5,328 bases of DNA from an uncultured Clostridia bacterium (GTDB lineage Bacteria > Bacillota > Clostridia > Christensenellales > Borkfalkiaceae), in NCBI GenBank assembly GCA_945834965.1, contig CAMAHZ010000093.1, positions 1 through 5,328 on the forward strand, read 5' to 3'. Below are positions 1-5,328 of the stretch, one piece after another. A program made the position numbers and the translations under genes. The notes beneath the pieces are model-generated. The model had not been told where the DNA came from, searched no databases, and saw only the letters and a program-made list of their open reading frames with translations. Position 1 is the stretch's first letter, and each line of letters begins with the position of its first letter.

Positions 1-33
1 GCCTTAAATTTTTTTATCCACAATAAGAGATAA

Positions 34-552
34 TTAGTTTTTTTCGCCCTTTTCAAAGATTGTAATAAGCGGCGGAAAGAGTAGGGTAACAGTTGCAATC
101 GTGCATATCACGTGCGTAGCCATTGTGTATAGCGACGCAATAAAATACGCCTTGGTTGCGGCTTGGTCAAACGAATAGAAAAGGGGTGTTATAACGTCGT
201 CCAACAGCGTAAAGCAGGCGTTGGCGAGAGCAGCGGTAGAAACTATGATTACAAGTTTTACTGCGTTAAGCCGCCCTTTAAATTTCTTCCCGATAAACGC
301 AAACAGCAGAACGAAAAGGTTATAATAGATAAAATAGAGAATGACTACCGTTGGGAAAAATCCGAAGATAAAGCACCTTAATATGCAAAAGGCGTTAGCC
401 ACGATTAAACTGCGCCTGAAGCCGAAACGGTAGGCAAAAGTGAGTAAAAGTACGGTTACGACTTCTACCCCTGCCGCAAAGCTCAAGGCGAACTGTCCGC
501 CTATTAATAGGGCTGTATATACCCCGATTAGCGCAAAATCTTTAGCTTTCAT
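34..552 (-). CDS. ECF transporter S component, probably for cobalamin
   Basis: This is a 172-residue, very hydrophobic membrane protein with about six predicted transmembrane segments (roughly residues 6-27, 29-45, 47-65, 67-88, 98-117 and 137-166). That is the size and topology of the substrate-binding S subunit of energy-coupling factor vitamin transporters. Helix 1 carries small residues at a four-residue spacing (G10, A14, G18), like the A-x3-A type surface that docks on the T subunit. The E30-V-V-T stretch in helix 2 and the short basic C-terminal tail also resemble S components I associate with cobalamin (CbrT/CblT-like). Substrate is inferred from the riboswitch at the head of the unit, not from binding residues. 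The ATG overlaps the stop of the lipoprotein gene by one base (TAATG) and has no clear Shine-Dalgarno site, so translation is probably coupled. No A or T subunits are in the window; a shared ECF module elsewhere would be needed. A different vitamin or corrinoid precursor remains possible. Confidence 0.75.
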   Translation of the reverse strand: MKAKDFALIGVYTALLIGGQFALSFAAGVEVVTVLLLTFAYRFGFRRSLIVANAFCILRCFIFGFFPTVVILYFIYYNLFVLLFAFIGKKFKGRLNAVKLVIIVSTAALANACFTLLDDVITPLFYSFDQAATKAYFIASLYTMATHVICTIATVTLLFPPLITIFEKGEKN

Positions 553-965
553 TAAAATTTAGTAAACACCCAAACGTATATAAAGCCTTCTTTAACCTTT
601 AAGCTTTCAGCGCCTAAGGTCGCCGAGCCCAACGTCTGATTTTCGTATTCGCAAGTACCCCAAGCGGCGTTGGCGTTATCGCTATCGCTCGTGTACAACA
701 TCCAATAAGTGTTCGTGGTCTGGTAGATGCCGTTAATGCTCGTCACCATGCCGTTATCTATCGTAAAGCTAAGCTTTCCTTCGCTCTGCAAGGTCTGCAT
801 ATATTCAAGTAAGCTCTCGTTTTCTGTTGCGCCTACTACGGTTATTGCAACCCTTTCGTCGTTTGCGTCAACGGCGTTTTTACTGCACGCGGTAAACGCA
901 ACCCCGAATAACATAGCGATAGTACAAATTAAAAGTGCAAGCCAACTCTTTTTAAAACTTTTCAT
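552..965 (-). CDS. DUF4430 (transcobalamin-like) lipoprotein
   Basis: This 137-residue protein has a lipoprotein signal peptide: basic K2-K6, a hydrophobic core at about 8-24, then F24-T-A-C27, with C27 the likely lipidated cysteine. Phe at -3 is not the usual residue, but T-A-C fits. The mature part looks like a single DUF4430 domain: a leading beta strand (about 38-45), SLLEYMQ helix (51-57), the YW-x2-Y motif at 87-91 (Y87, W88, Y91), and a final strand ending V-W-V-F (131-134). Pfam DUF4430 is, as I recall it, related to the C-terminal beta domain of intrinsic factor and transcobalamin. It would sit outside the membrane, anchored by lipid. It is the first gene behind a cobalamin riboswitch and is followed directly by an ECF S component, which suggests that it captures cobalamin or assists its transfer. 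That role is inference. The start is well supported by AAGGAG five bases upstream. A general adhesion or scaffold role for DUF4430 cannot be excluded. Confidence 0.8.
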   Translation of the reverse strand: MKSFKKSWLALLICTIAMLFGVAFTACSKNAVDANDERVAITVVGATENESLLEYMQTLQSEGKLSFTIDNGMVTSINGIYQTTNTYWMLYTSDSDNANAAWGTCEYENQTLGSATLGAESLKVKEGFIYVWVFTKF

Positions 966-970
966 ATATA

Positions 971-976
971 CTCCTT
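971..976 (-). promoter_or_regulatory. Shine-Dalgarno site of the DUF4430 gene
   Basis: On the minus strand AAGGAG lies five bases before the ATG at 965. It fixes the start of the lipoprotein gene. It lies about 20 bases past the second terminator's T-tract and is not part of the terminator hairpins, so control appears to act on transcription and not by hiding this site. Confidence 0.85.
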
Positions 977-995
977 AAAAAGATATTTATAAAAT

Positions 996-1018
996 AAAAA
1001 AACGCCTACAACGGGCGT
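996..1018 (-). terminator. Second (promoter-distal) riboswitch terminator
   Basis: On the minus strand ACGCC (1018-1014) pairs with GGCGT (1006-1002) around a seven-base loop and is followed at once by a run of T residues (1001-996, continuing into a T-rich stretch). The five-pair stem is short, but the form is that of an intrinsic terminator. It sits 15-20 bases behind a stronger terminator and before the ribosome site of the lipoprotein gene. Its 5' arm holds the same ACGCCC sequence as the first terminator. Confidence 0.6.
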
Positions 1019-1022
1019 AAAC

Positions 1023-1048
1023 AAAAAAGCACCCCGTAAGGGGCGTGC
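1023..1048 (-). terminator. First (promoter-proximal) riboswitch terminator
   Basis: Read on the minus strand, GCAC-G-CCC pairs with GGGGTGC (1048-1029), giving seven pairs with one bulged G and a small loop. It is followed by TTTTTT (1028-1023). This is a typical intrinsic terminator just behind a riboswitch aptamer and is the likely expression platform, folding when cobalamin is bound. Confidence 0.8.
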
Positions 1049-1059
1049 AAAAATAAAGG

Positions 1060-1220
1060 CGGTCCGCATCTTCTAAACGCCCAAGACGGACAACCGTAGC
1101 TTTCGGCGGACAGGCAATCGGACTATTACCGTAATGGCTGTTGCGACGGATTTGCACCGTACTTCCCCTGCTTTCGAATTGAAAATTCTTTCAACTCACT
1201 CGCACCGAACTATTAAATTC
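1060..1220 (-). promoter_or_regulatory. Cobalamin (B12) riboswitch
   Basis: The minus strand carries the hallmark elements of the cobalamin aptamer in the right order. GGTGC lies at 1206-1202 near the start of the RNA. GGGGAAGT then leads into the hairpin ACGG-TGCAAAT-CCGT (1168-1146), the conserved GGTGCAAATCC core. A short element with ATTACGGTAAT follows (1135-1125). A B12-box-like AGTCCGATTGCCTGTCC lies at 1124-1108. Behind the B12 box a hairpin (1091-1062, GTCCG with CGGAC and CTT with AAG) presents GGGCGT in its loop. The central P4-P6 part is short compared with classic CCCGC-ACTGT versions, so this may be a variant subclass. The known role of the family is to bind a cobalamin (AdoCbl, or in some subclasses MeCbl/HyCbl) and stop expression of uptake or synthesis genes. 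Here the targets are the lipoprotein and S component. Exact ends are approximate. Confidence 0.88.
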
Positions 1221-1226
1221 GACCCC

Positions 1227-1255
1227 ATTATAAGGCTTGAAATAAGCAAAGTCAA
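1227..1255 (-). promoter_or_regulatory. Promoter of the B12 uptake unit
   Basis: On the minus strand TTGACT (1255-1250) and TATAAT (1232-1227) are separated by exactly 17 bases, a near-perfect sigma-A type promoter. The start of transcription should be near 1220, about 15 bases before the first conserved riboswitch element, which supports the riboswitch call and its orientation. Confidence 0.85.
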
Positions 1256-1270
1256 GTATTTATAAAAACC

Positions 1271-1286
1271 TATTTGTTGACAAATA
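1271..1286. repeat. Palindrome over the metF -35 box, possible operator
   Basis: TATTTGT-TG-ACAAATA is a perfect inverted repeat with 7-base arms and a 2-base centre. It covers the whole -35 hexamer (1277-1282) of the rightward promoter and ends 15 bases short of the -35 box of the leftward one. A further inverted pair, AAGTATTT (1254-1261) and AAATACTT (1282-1289), shares its right arm. The shape suits a dimeric repressor site, but I do not recognise the regulator. AT-rich promoter DNA can give such symmetry by chance. Confidence 0.45.
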
Positions 1287-1305
1287 CTTTCGTTTTAACT
1301 ATAAT
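1277..1305 (+). promoter_or_regulatory. Consensus promoter of the metF-metH unit
   Basis: TTGACA (1277-1282), a 17-base spacer and TATAAT (1300-1305) match the housekeeping sigma consensus at every position. Transcription should start near 1312, leaving a leader of only about 54 bases before metF. That is too short for a SAM riboswitch or a T-box, and none is seen. A promoter this strong would be expected to need a repressor or to be constitutive. Confidence 0.88.
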
Positions 1306-1329
1306 AGATAGAAATATCAAATTGATTTA

Positions 1330-1350
1330 CGCCGTTTATTCTTTGCGGCG
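1330..1350 (+). other. Small hairpin in the metF leader
   Basis: CGCCG (1330-1334) can pair with CGGCG (1346-1350) around an 11-base loop in the short leader. There is no T-tract after it, so it is not a terminator. It ends 15 bases before the metF start and could influence ribosome access or mRNA stability. Function is unknown. Confidence 0.4.
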
Positions 1351-1365
1351 AGTAATGAGAAAAAA

Positions 1366-2220
1366 ATGAAAATTATAGACATAATAAATAGTAAAAAGGC
1401 TTGCCTTTCTTTTGAAGTGTTCCCCCCTAAGACGAGCGACAAGTTCGAGTCGGTCAAACAGGCGGTAGATAAAATTGCCGCGTTAAGTCCCGATTTTATG
1501 AGCGTGACTTACGGCGCAGGCGGCGGTACGAGCGATTACACCGTAGCCGTGGCAAAGCGCATTAAGGAATTAGGCGTAGAGCCGCTTGCACATCTTTCGT
1601 GCATATCTTCCGACCGAAAAGACGTTGCAAAAAAGCTTGAAGCTCTCAAAAGCGAAGGCATAGATAACGTACTTGCCTTAAGGGGCGATATACCCAAGGA
1701 TTTTTCAGGCAACCTTGATTATCACTATGCAAGCGAACTCGTTAAAGAGTGCAAGGACACGGGTAACTTCTGCATAGGCGGCGCTTGCTACCCCGAAGGT
1801 CACCCCGAAAGCGCAACGCTCTTTTCGGATATCGAAAACCTTAAAAAGAAGGTGGACGCAGGCTGCGACTTCTTAACGACGCAGATGTTCTTCGACAACG
1901 ACGTATTCTACAGCTTTTTATCAAAGGTAAGGGAAGCGGGTATCTACGTTCCCGTCATTGCAGGTATAATGCCCGTGACCAACGCCGCGCAGATAAAGCG
2001 AATTATTTCCCTTTCGGGCGGCTATCTTCCCACTCGATTTAAGCGTATCGTAGACAGGTTTGGCGACAACCCCAAGGCCATGTGCGAGGCGGGCATAATC
2101 TACGCAAGCGAGCAGATTATCGACCTTTACGCAAACGGCGTTAAGGCGGTACACGTTTATTCTATGAACAAGCCCGAAGTTGCCGCCGCAATCAAGGCAA
2201 ATCTTTCAAGCATTATATGA
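1366..2220 (+). CDS. metF: Methylenetetrahydrofolate reductase
   Basis: The product is a 284-residue FAD enzyme that reduces 5,10-methylene-THF to 5-methyl-THF, the methyl donor for MetH, in the cytoplasm. The whole protein is one (beta/alpha)8 barrel, close in length to the E. coli enzyme (296 residues). Family motifs are in order: FEVFPPK with the catalytic Glu at E17, SVTYGAGGG (46-54), HLSC (76-79), LALRGD with D108 (matching the flavin-tuning Asp120 of E. coli), GGACYPEGHPE (138-148), TTQMFFD with Q173 (matching Gln183 of E. coli), and PVIAGIMP further on. No key residue is missing. The ATG at 1366 gives the normal N-terminus; the ribosome site before it (GAG within GTAATGAGA) is weak. 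Its stop overlaps the next start as ATGA. There is no adjacent metV, the partner seen next to metF in many acetogens, so this looks like a methionine pathway enzyme and not a Wood-Ljungdahl one. The reductant cannot be told from the sequence. Confidence 0.95.
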   Translation: MKIIDIINSKKACLSFEVFPPKTSDKFESVKQAVDKIAALSPDFMSVTYGAGGGTSDYTVAVAKRIKELGVEPLAHLSCISSDRKDVAKKLEALKSEGIDNVLALRGDIPKDFSGNLDYHYASELVKECKDTGNFCIGGACYPEGHPESATLFSDIENLKKKVDAGCDFLTTQMFFDNDVFYSFLSKVREAGIYVPVIAGIMPVTNAAQIKRIISLSGGYLPTRFKRIVDRFGDNPKAMCEAGIIYASEQIIDLYANGVKAVHVYSMNKPEVAAAIKANLSSII

Positions 2221-2810
2221 CGACGCTTTTATCGACAAAACTAAACTCTATAGACCGTGGCGAAACGCAGTACTATCTCGGCTATACTAAAGGAAGTACA
2301 CCTACCGAAGAAGTGACGGCGCTCTTTAACGAGTGCGAAAAGCTTATATTGCAGGCTCAGGACTTAAAGGCGGTGTACGACGTTTACGATTTTTCTGCCG
2401 ACGGAGACGAGCTTGATTTGGGCTTTGCAAAAATTCACAGCCATTCGCTCGGTCTAAACTTAAAGGGCTGTTCGCGCGTGGCGCTGTTTGCGGCAACCGC
2501 AGGTGCGGGCGTGGACAGGCTTATCGTCAAGTACTCTAAAATTTCCCCGTCTAAGGCGGCGGTTCTGCAGGCTATGGGCGCGGCTTTAATCGAAAGCTGG
2601 TGCGACGAAATCTGCGCTAAACTTAAAGAAAAATATAATACCAACACGTCCCGTTTTTCCTGTGGGTTCGGCGACTGCGATATATCTTTACAGCGTAAAA
2701 TATTCGACGCGCTTTTTCTAACCAAGCGGTTGGGCATAACCCTATCGCAGGACTATTTTATGACGCCGACCAAATCGGTCACGGCAATGGTGGGCATTAA
2801 GGACTTATGA
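2217..2810 (+). CDS. Stand-alone methionine synthase activation domain protein
   Basis: This 197-residue protein matches the C-terminal SAM-binding reactivation domain of methionine synthase, present here as a separate polypeptide. The role expected for the family is to bind MetH when its cobalamin has oxidised to cob(II)alamin and to support reductive methylation with SAM and an electron donor. Visible motifs are FAATAGAGVDRLI (91-103), AMGAALIESWCDE (119-131, with acidic E126), R-F-S-C-G-F-G-D (146-153), LQRKIFDALF (159-168) and LGITLS-x3-FMTPTKSVTAMVGI (172-194). The Arg-x3-Gly-Tyr SAM motif appears as R146-x3-G150-F151, with Cys149 where Pro is usual and Phe151 where Tyr is usual. It starts inside the metF stop (ATGA) with no clear ribosome site and ends overlapping the metH start (ATGA), so its translation is probably coupled to both. 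That placement fits a dedicated partner of the 789-residue MetH, which lacks this domain. The electron donor is not encoded here. Confidence 0.9.
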   Translation: MTTLLSTKLNSIDRGETQYYLGYTKGSTPTEEVTALFNECEKLILQAQDLKAVYDVYDFSADGDELDLGFAKIHSHSLGLNLKGCSRVALFAATAGAGVDRLIVKYSKISPSKAAVLQAMGAALIESWCDEICAKLKEKYNTNTSRFSCGFGDCDISLQRKIFDALFLTKRLGITLSQDYFMTPTKSVTAMVGIKDL

Positions 2811-5176
2811 GCATTAAAGAGAAGTTAAAAAACTCAATAATTATATTAGACGGCGGTATGGGTACTCAGCTTCAGGCGGCAGGTCTGCCTTTGGGTACTC
2901 TGCCCGAAGAGTGGAACCTGACCCACCCTGAAGAAATCATCAAGGTGCATACCGACTATTTAAAGGCAGGCGCAAACGTAATCTACACCAACACGTTCGG
3001 CGCAAACTGCCTAAAGTTCGGCGATAGGACGGAAGAAGTCGTTGCCGCCGCCGTGCAAAACGCAAAGAGTGCGGCAAAGGGATTTAAGGACGCTTTCGTT
3101 GCGCTGGATATCGGTCCTACGGGCAGGCTGTTAAAGCCGCTCGGCGACCTTGAGTTTGAAAGGGCGGTAGAGATTTTTAAGCGTACGATTAAAGCAGGCG
3201 TTGCCGCAGGTGCGGATTTAATAGCCGTTGAAACTATGAACGACTTGTACGAGCTTAAAGCCGCCGTTCTCGCCGCAAAGGAATGCTGTGATTTGCCCGT
3301 GTTTGCGACCGCCGTGTTCGGCAGAGATTGTTTAACTATGTCGGGCGGCACGCCCGAAGCTGCCGTCGCCCTTTTGGAAGGGTTGGGGGTAGACGCTCTC
3401 GGCGCAAACTGCTCGCTCGCCCCTGCAGAGCTTACTCAAGTAGTGGAAAGAATGTTAAAGGTGTCGTCAACGCCCGTGATAATCAAGCCCAACGCAGGCT
3501 TGCCCGAAGAGAGAGACGGTAAGACGGTCTATTCCCTTTCCCCCGAAGAATTTGCGCTCGATATGCGCTCTTTAGCGGAAAAGGGCGCAACCGTTTTAGG
3601 CGGCTGTTGCGGTACTACACCCCGATATATCCTTGAATTAACGCAAAAATTAAAGGGCGTGGAGTTCAAAAAGACGACGGATAAGCATTTAACGGTATGC
3701 TCTTCGTACACCCACGCGCTGTATTTTGGCGATACCCCCGTACTTATAGGCGAACGAATCAACCCCACGGGCAAGAAGAAGTTAAAAGAAGCGCTAAGAG
3801 AAAACGATATGGCGTATATCTTAGGGGAAGCGGTTACACAGTCGGAAAACGGTGCGCACGCGTTGGACGTAAACGTGGGCTTGCCCGAGATTGACGAAGA
3901 GAGCGTTTTGCCCCGTTGCGTAGAAGAGATTCAGGCGGTAACCAACCTGCCCTTGCAGATAGACACGTCGTCGTTCAAGGCTATGGAAAACGCTATGCGT
4001 ATATACAACGGCGTTGCGATAATCAACTCGGTAAACGGCAAAGGCGAGAGTATGCAAGCCGTCTTTCCGCTCGTTAAAAAGTACGGCGGCTGCGTAATAT
4101 GCTTAACGCTCGACGAGACGGGAATTCCTTCCACGGCGGAAGGCAGGGTAGAGATTGCGAAAAAGATAATCGCCGTTGCAAAGGAATACGGCATTGAAAA
4201 AGATAGGCTGATTTTCGATACGCTTGCAATGGCTGTATCGGCTGACCCCACGGCGGCAAGCGCGGCGCTCAACGCTCTTAAGGCAATTCGCTACACGCTC
4301 GGCTGTCACACTTCCTTGGGCGTATCGAACGTATCATTTGGGCTTCCCCAAAGGGACTTTATAAATTCAACCTTTTTTAATATGGCGCTGTGCAACGGGC
4401 TTTCGGCGGCAATCTACAACCCCTACTCGCAGGAGATGAACAAGACCTACAAGTCCTTCCTTGCGCTTACGGGTAAGGATAAAAATTTTGAAGGCTATAT
4501 TGCGTTTGCCAACGGACAGGCTCAGCCTGCAGCGCAAAAAGGGCAGACCGATAAGGACTTGAAGTACTGCGTTATAAAGGGGCTTAAGGACGAAGCGTCG
4601 CTTGCGGCTGAAAAGCTTTTGGCAACCCTTTCGCCTATGGAAGTCGTAAATTGCGAAATTATACCTGCCTTAGACGAAGTGGGTGCAGGGTTTGAAAATA
4701 AGACGATTTTCCTGCCGCAGCTTTTGATGAGCGCGGAAGCGGCAAGGGCGGCTTTTGCAAAGGTTAAGGAAAGGCTGTCGTCTAACGAGAACGCGAAAAA
4801 TACCAAAATCGTGCTTGCGACGGTCAAGGGCGATATTCACGATATCGGCAAAAATATCGTTGCAACTCTTCTATCCAACTACGGCTTTAAGGTGTACGAC
4901 TTAGGCAAAGACGTACCCCCCGAAACGGTGGTTGAAAAGGCTAAAGAAGTGGGGGCGCAAGTCGTGGGCTTATCCGCCCTTATGACGACCACAGTCGTCT
5001 CTATGAAGGAGACGATAGAGCTTCTCAATAAAGAGTGTCCTTCCGTTTTAACCTGCGTAGGCGGTGCGGTTTTAAATAGAGAATACGCAGAACAAATCGG
5101 TGCGGACAGGTATTGCAAGGACGCAATGCAGACCGTACGCTTTGCCGAAGAAGTGGAGAACGGTTTAACCAAATAA
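2807..5176 (+). CDS. metH: Cobalamin-dependent methionine synthase, core without activation domain
   Basis: The 789-residue enzyme moves a methyl group from 5-methyl-THF through cobalamin to homocysteine, giving methionine and THF. Three modules are seen. Residues 1-290 form the homocysteine barrel, with DGGMGTQLQ (15-23) and the zinc cysteines C202 (GANCS) and C267-C268 (GGCCGT). Residues about 305-565 form the methyl-THF (pterin) barrel, with GERINPTGKKK (315-325), DVNVGLP (354-360), QIDTSS (384-389), NSVNGK (407-412) and GVSNVSFGLP (505-514). Residues about 585-789 form the helical cap (LPQLLMSAEAA, 636-646) and the Rossmann-like cobalamin domain, with D676-x-H678-x2-G681; H678 is the expected lower cobalt ligand. 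The protein ends where the E. coli enzyme (about 1227 residues) would go on to the activation domain, which is supplied by the preceding gene. The ATG overlaps the upstream stop (ATGA); AAGGA lies three bases before it, a rather close site. All catalytic ligands are present, so the gene looks intact. Confidence 0.96.
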   Translation: MSIKEKLKNSIIILDGGMGTQLQAAGLPLGTLPEEWNLTHPEEIIKVHTDYLKAGANVIYTNTFGANCLKFGDRTEEVVAAAVQNAKSAAKGFKDAFVALDIGPTGRLLKPLGDLEFERAVEIFKRTIKAGVAAGADLIAVETMNDLYELKAAVLAAKECCDLPVFATAVFGRDCLTMSGGTPEAAVALLEGLGVDALGANCSLAPAELTQVVERMLKVSSTPVIIKPNAGLPEERDGKTVYSLSPEEFALDMRSLAEKGATVLGGCCGTTPRYILELTQKLKGVEFKKTTDKHLTVCSSYTHALYFGDTPVLIGERINPTGKKKLKEALRENDMAYILGEAVTQSENGAHALDVNVGLPEIDEESVLPRCVEEIQAVTNLPLQIDTSSFKAMENAMRIYNGVAIINSVNGKGESMQAVFPLVKKYGGCVICLTLDETGIPSTAEGRVEIAKKIIAVAKEYGIEKDRLIFDTLAMAVSADPTAASAALNALKAIRYTLGCHTSLGVSNVSFGLPQRDFINSTFFNMALCNGLSAAIYNPYSQEMNKTYKSFLALTGKDKNFEGYIAFANGQAQPAAQKGQTDKDLKYCVIKGLKDEASLAAEKLLATLSPMEVVNCEIIPALDEVGAGFENKTIFLPQLLMSAEAARAAFAKVKERLSSNENAKNTKIVLATVKGDIHDIGKNIVATLLSNYGFKVYDLGKDVPPETVVEKAKEVGAQVVGLSALMTTTVVSMKETIELLNKECPSVLTCVGGAVLNREYAEQIGADRYCKDAMQTVRFAEEVENGLTK

Positions 5177-5207
5177 TATGTCTGTAAAAACAAATAAAGC
5201 AGTTTTG

Positions 5208-5231
5208 GCGGTGCCTTTCGCACCGCTTTTT
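5208..5231 (+). terminator. Intrinsic terminator after metH
   Basis: GCGGTGC (5208-5214) pairs perfectly with GCACCGC (5220-5226) around the loop CTTTC, followed by TTTTT (5227-5231). It lies 31 bases after the metH stop and closes the three-gene unit. Confidence 0.9.
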
Positions 5232-5328
5232 CTATTGCAAAATCAGCTTTTTAAAGTTGTAATTTTAAACGAATAGGCGCGTAATAACCGCCGTTTTTTG
5301 CGTGCAATCGTGGCGTGCGTGGGCATAA
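5232..5328. other. Terminal non-coding stretch, nothing assigned
   Basis: The last 97 bases begin AT-rich and turn GC- and TG-rich from about 5270. Short open frames on the minus strand run to the window edge (for example 27 codons from an ATG ending near 5327), but none has a recognisable product or a ribosome site within the window. No hairpin with a T-tract and no clear promoter is seen. It could be the edge of a neighbouring gene or a dispersed repeat. Confidence 0.3.

Noticed and set aside
1..33. Terminator or further gene after the S component
   Set aside because: The 33 bases beyond the stop show no stable hairpin with a T-tract and are too few to judge whether the unit continues leftward.
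163..381. Plus-strand open frame of 72 codons
   Set aside because: It lies wholly opposite the S component gene, has no recognisable domain and reads as a shadow of the membrane protein's codons.
727..978. Plus-strand open frame of 83 codons
   Set aside because: It is antisense to the DUF4430 lipoprotein, whose signal peptide, ribosome site and riboswitch context are convincing. The hydrophobic character is an antisense effect.
1271..1286. Rex or CcpA binding site
   Set aside because: The palindrome resembles a Rex site in AT-richness and TTG/CAA arms, but the spacing and core differ from TTGTTA-N6-TAACAA, and it lacks the central CG of a cre site.
1312..1365. SAM riboswitch or T-box in front of metF
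   Set aside because: The leader is only about 54 bases, has a single 5-pair hairpin and no terminator or T-box-like sequence.
3931..4272. Minus-strand open frame of 113 codons inside metH, and similar ones at 2983-3351, 4522-4827 and 4879-5223
   Set aside because: All lie antisense to well-conserved MetH modules and carry low-complexity Ser/Ala-rich translations typical of shadow frames.
1..5328. CRISPR array, tRNA, rRNA, insertion sequence or phage genes
   Set aside because: No spaced direct repeats, cloverleaf structures, transposase motifs or terminal inverted repeats were seen; nearly all of the window is assigned to two metabolic units.

Overview
This window reads as chromosomal DNA of a low-to-medium-GC Gram-positive bacterium, most likely a member of the Clostridia. 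The evidence is an ECF-type vitamin transporter subunit, a lipoprotein with a Gram-positive style signal, a cobalamin riboswitch ending in intrinsic terminators, near-consensus sigma-A promoters, and a methionine synthase split in the manner common in Bacillota. TGA is used as a stop, including in both ATGA overlaps, so the code is the standard bacterial one. The exact taxon cannot be fixed from the sequence.

The layout is two divergent transcription units around a 400-base regulatory region (966-1365). The leftward unit (minus strand) starts at a promoter at 1227-1255. It runs through a cobalamin riboswitch (about 1060-1220) and two tandem intrinsic terminators (1023-1048 and 996-1018). It then encodes a DUF4430 lipoprotein (552-965) and an ECF transporter S component (34-552), which overlap by one base. 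This is best read as a vitamin B12 uptake unit that is shut off when cobalamin is plentiful.

The rightward unit (plus strand) starts at a promoter that matches consensus exactly, TTGACA-17 bp-TATAAT (1277-1305). It encodes methylenetetrahydrofolate reductase MetF (1366-2220), a stand-alone methionine synthase reactivation domain protein (2217-2810) and a 789-residue MetH core (2807-5176). The genes are linked by ATGA overlaps, and the unit closes with a strong intrinsic terminator (5208-5231). MetF makes 5-methyl-THF. MetH moves that methyl group through cobalamin to homocysteine. The reactivation protein is expected to rescue oxidised cobalamin using SAM.

The two units form a cobalamin supply-and-use pair: the left side imports the cofactor that the right side needs. 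The most interesting points are the DUF4430 lipoprotein as a possible surface cobalamin-capture partner of the ECF transporter, the doubled terminator with a shared antiterminator-like sequence, the palindrome over the metF -35 box between the two promoters, and non-canonical residues in the SAM-binding motif of the reactivation protein. The last 97 bases hold no gene I can support.
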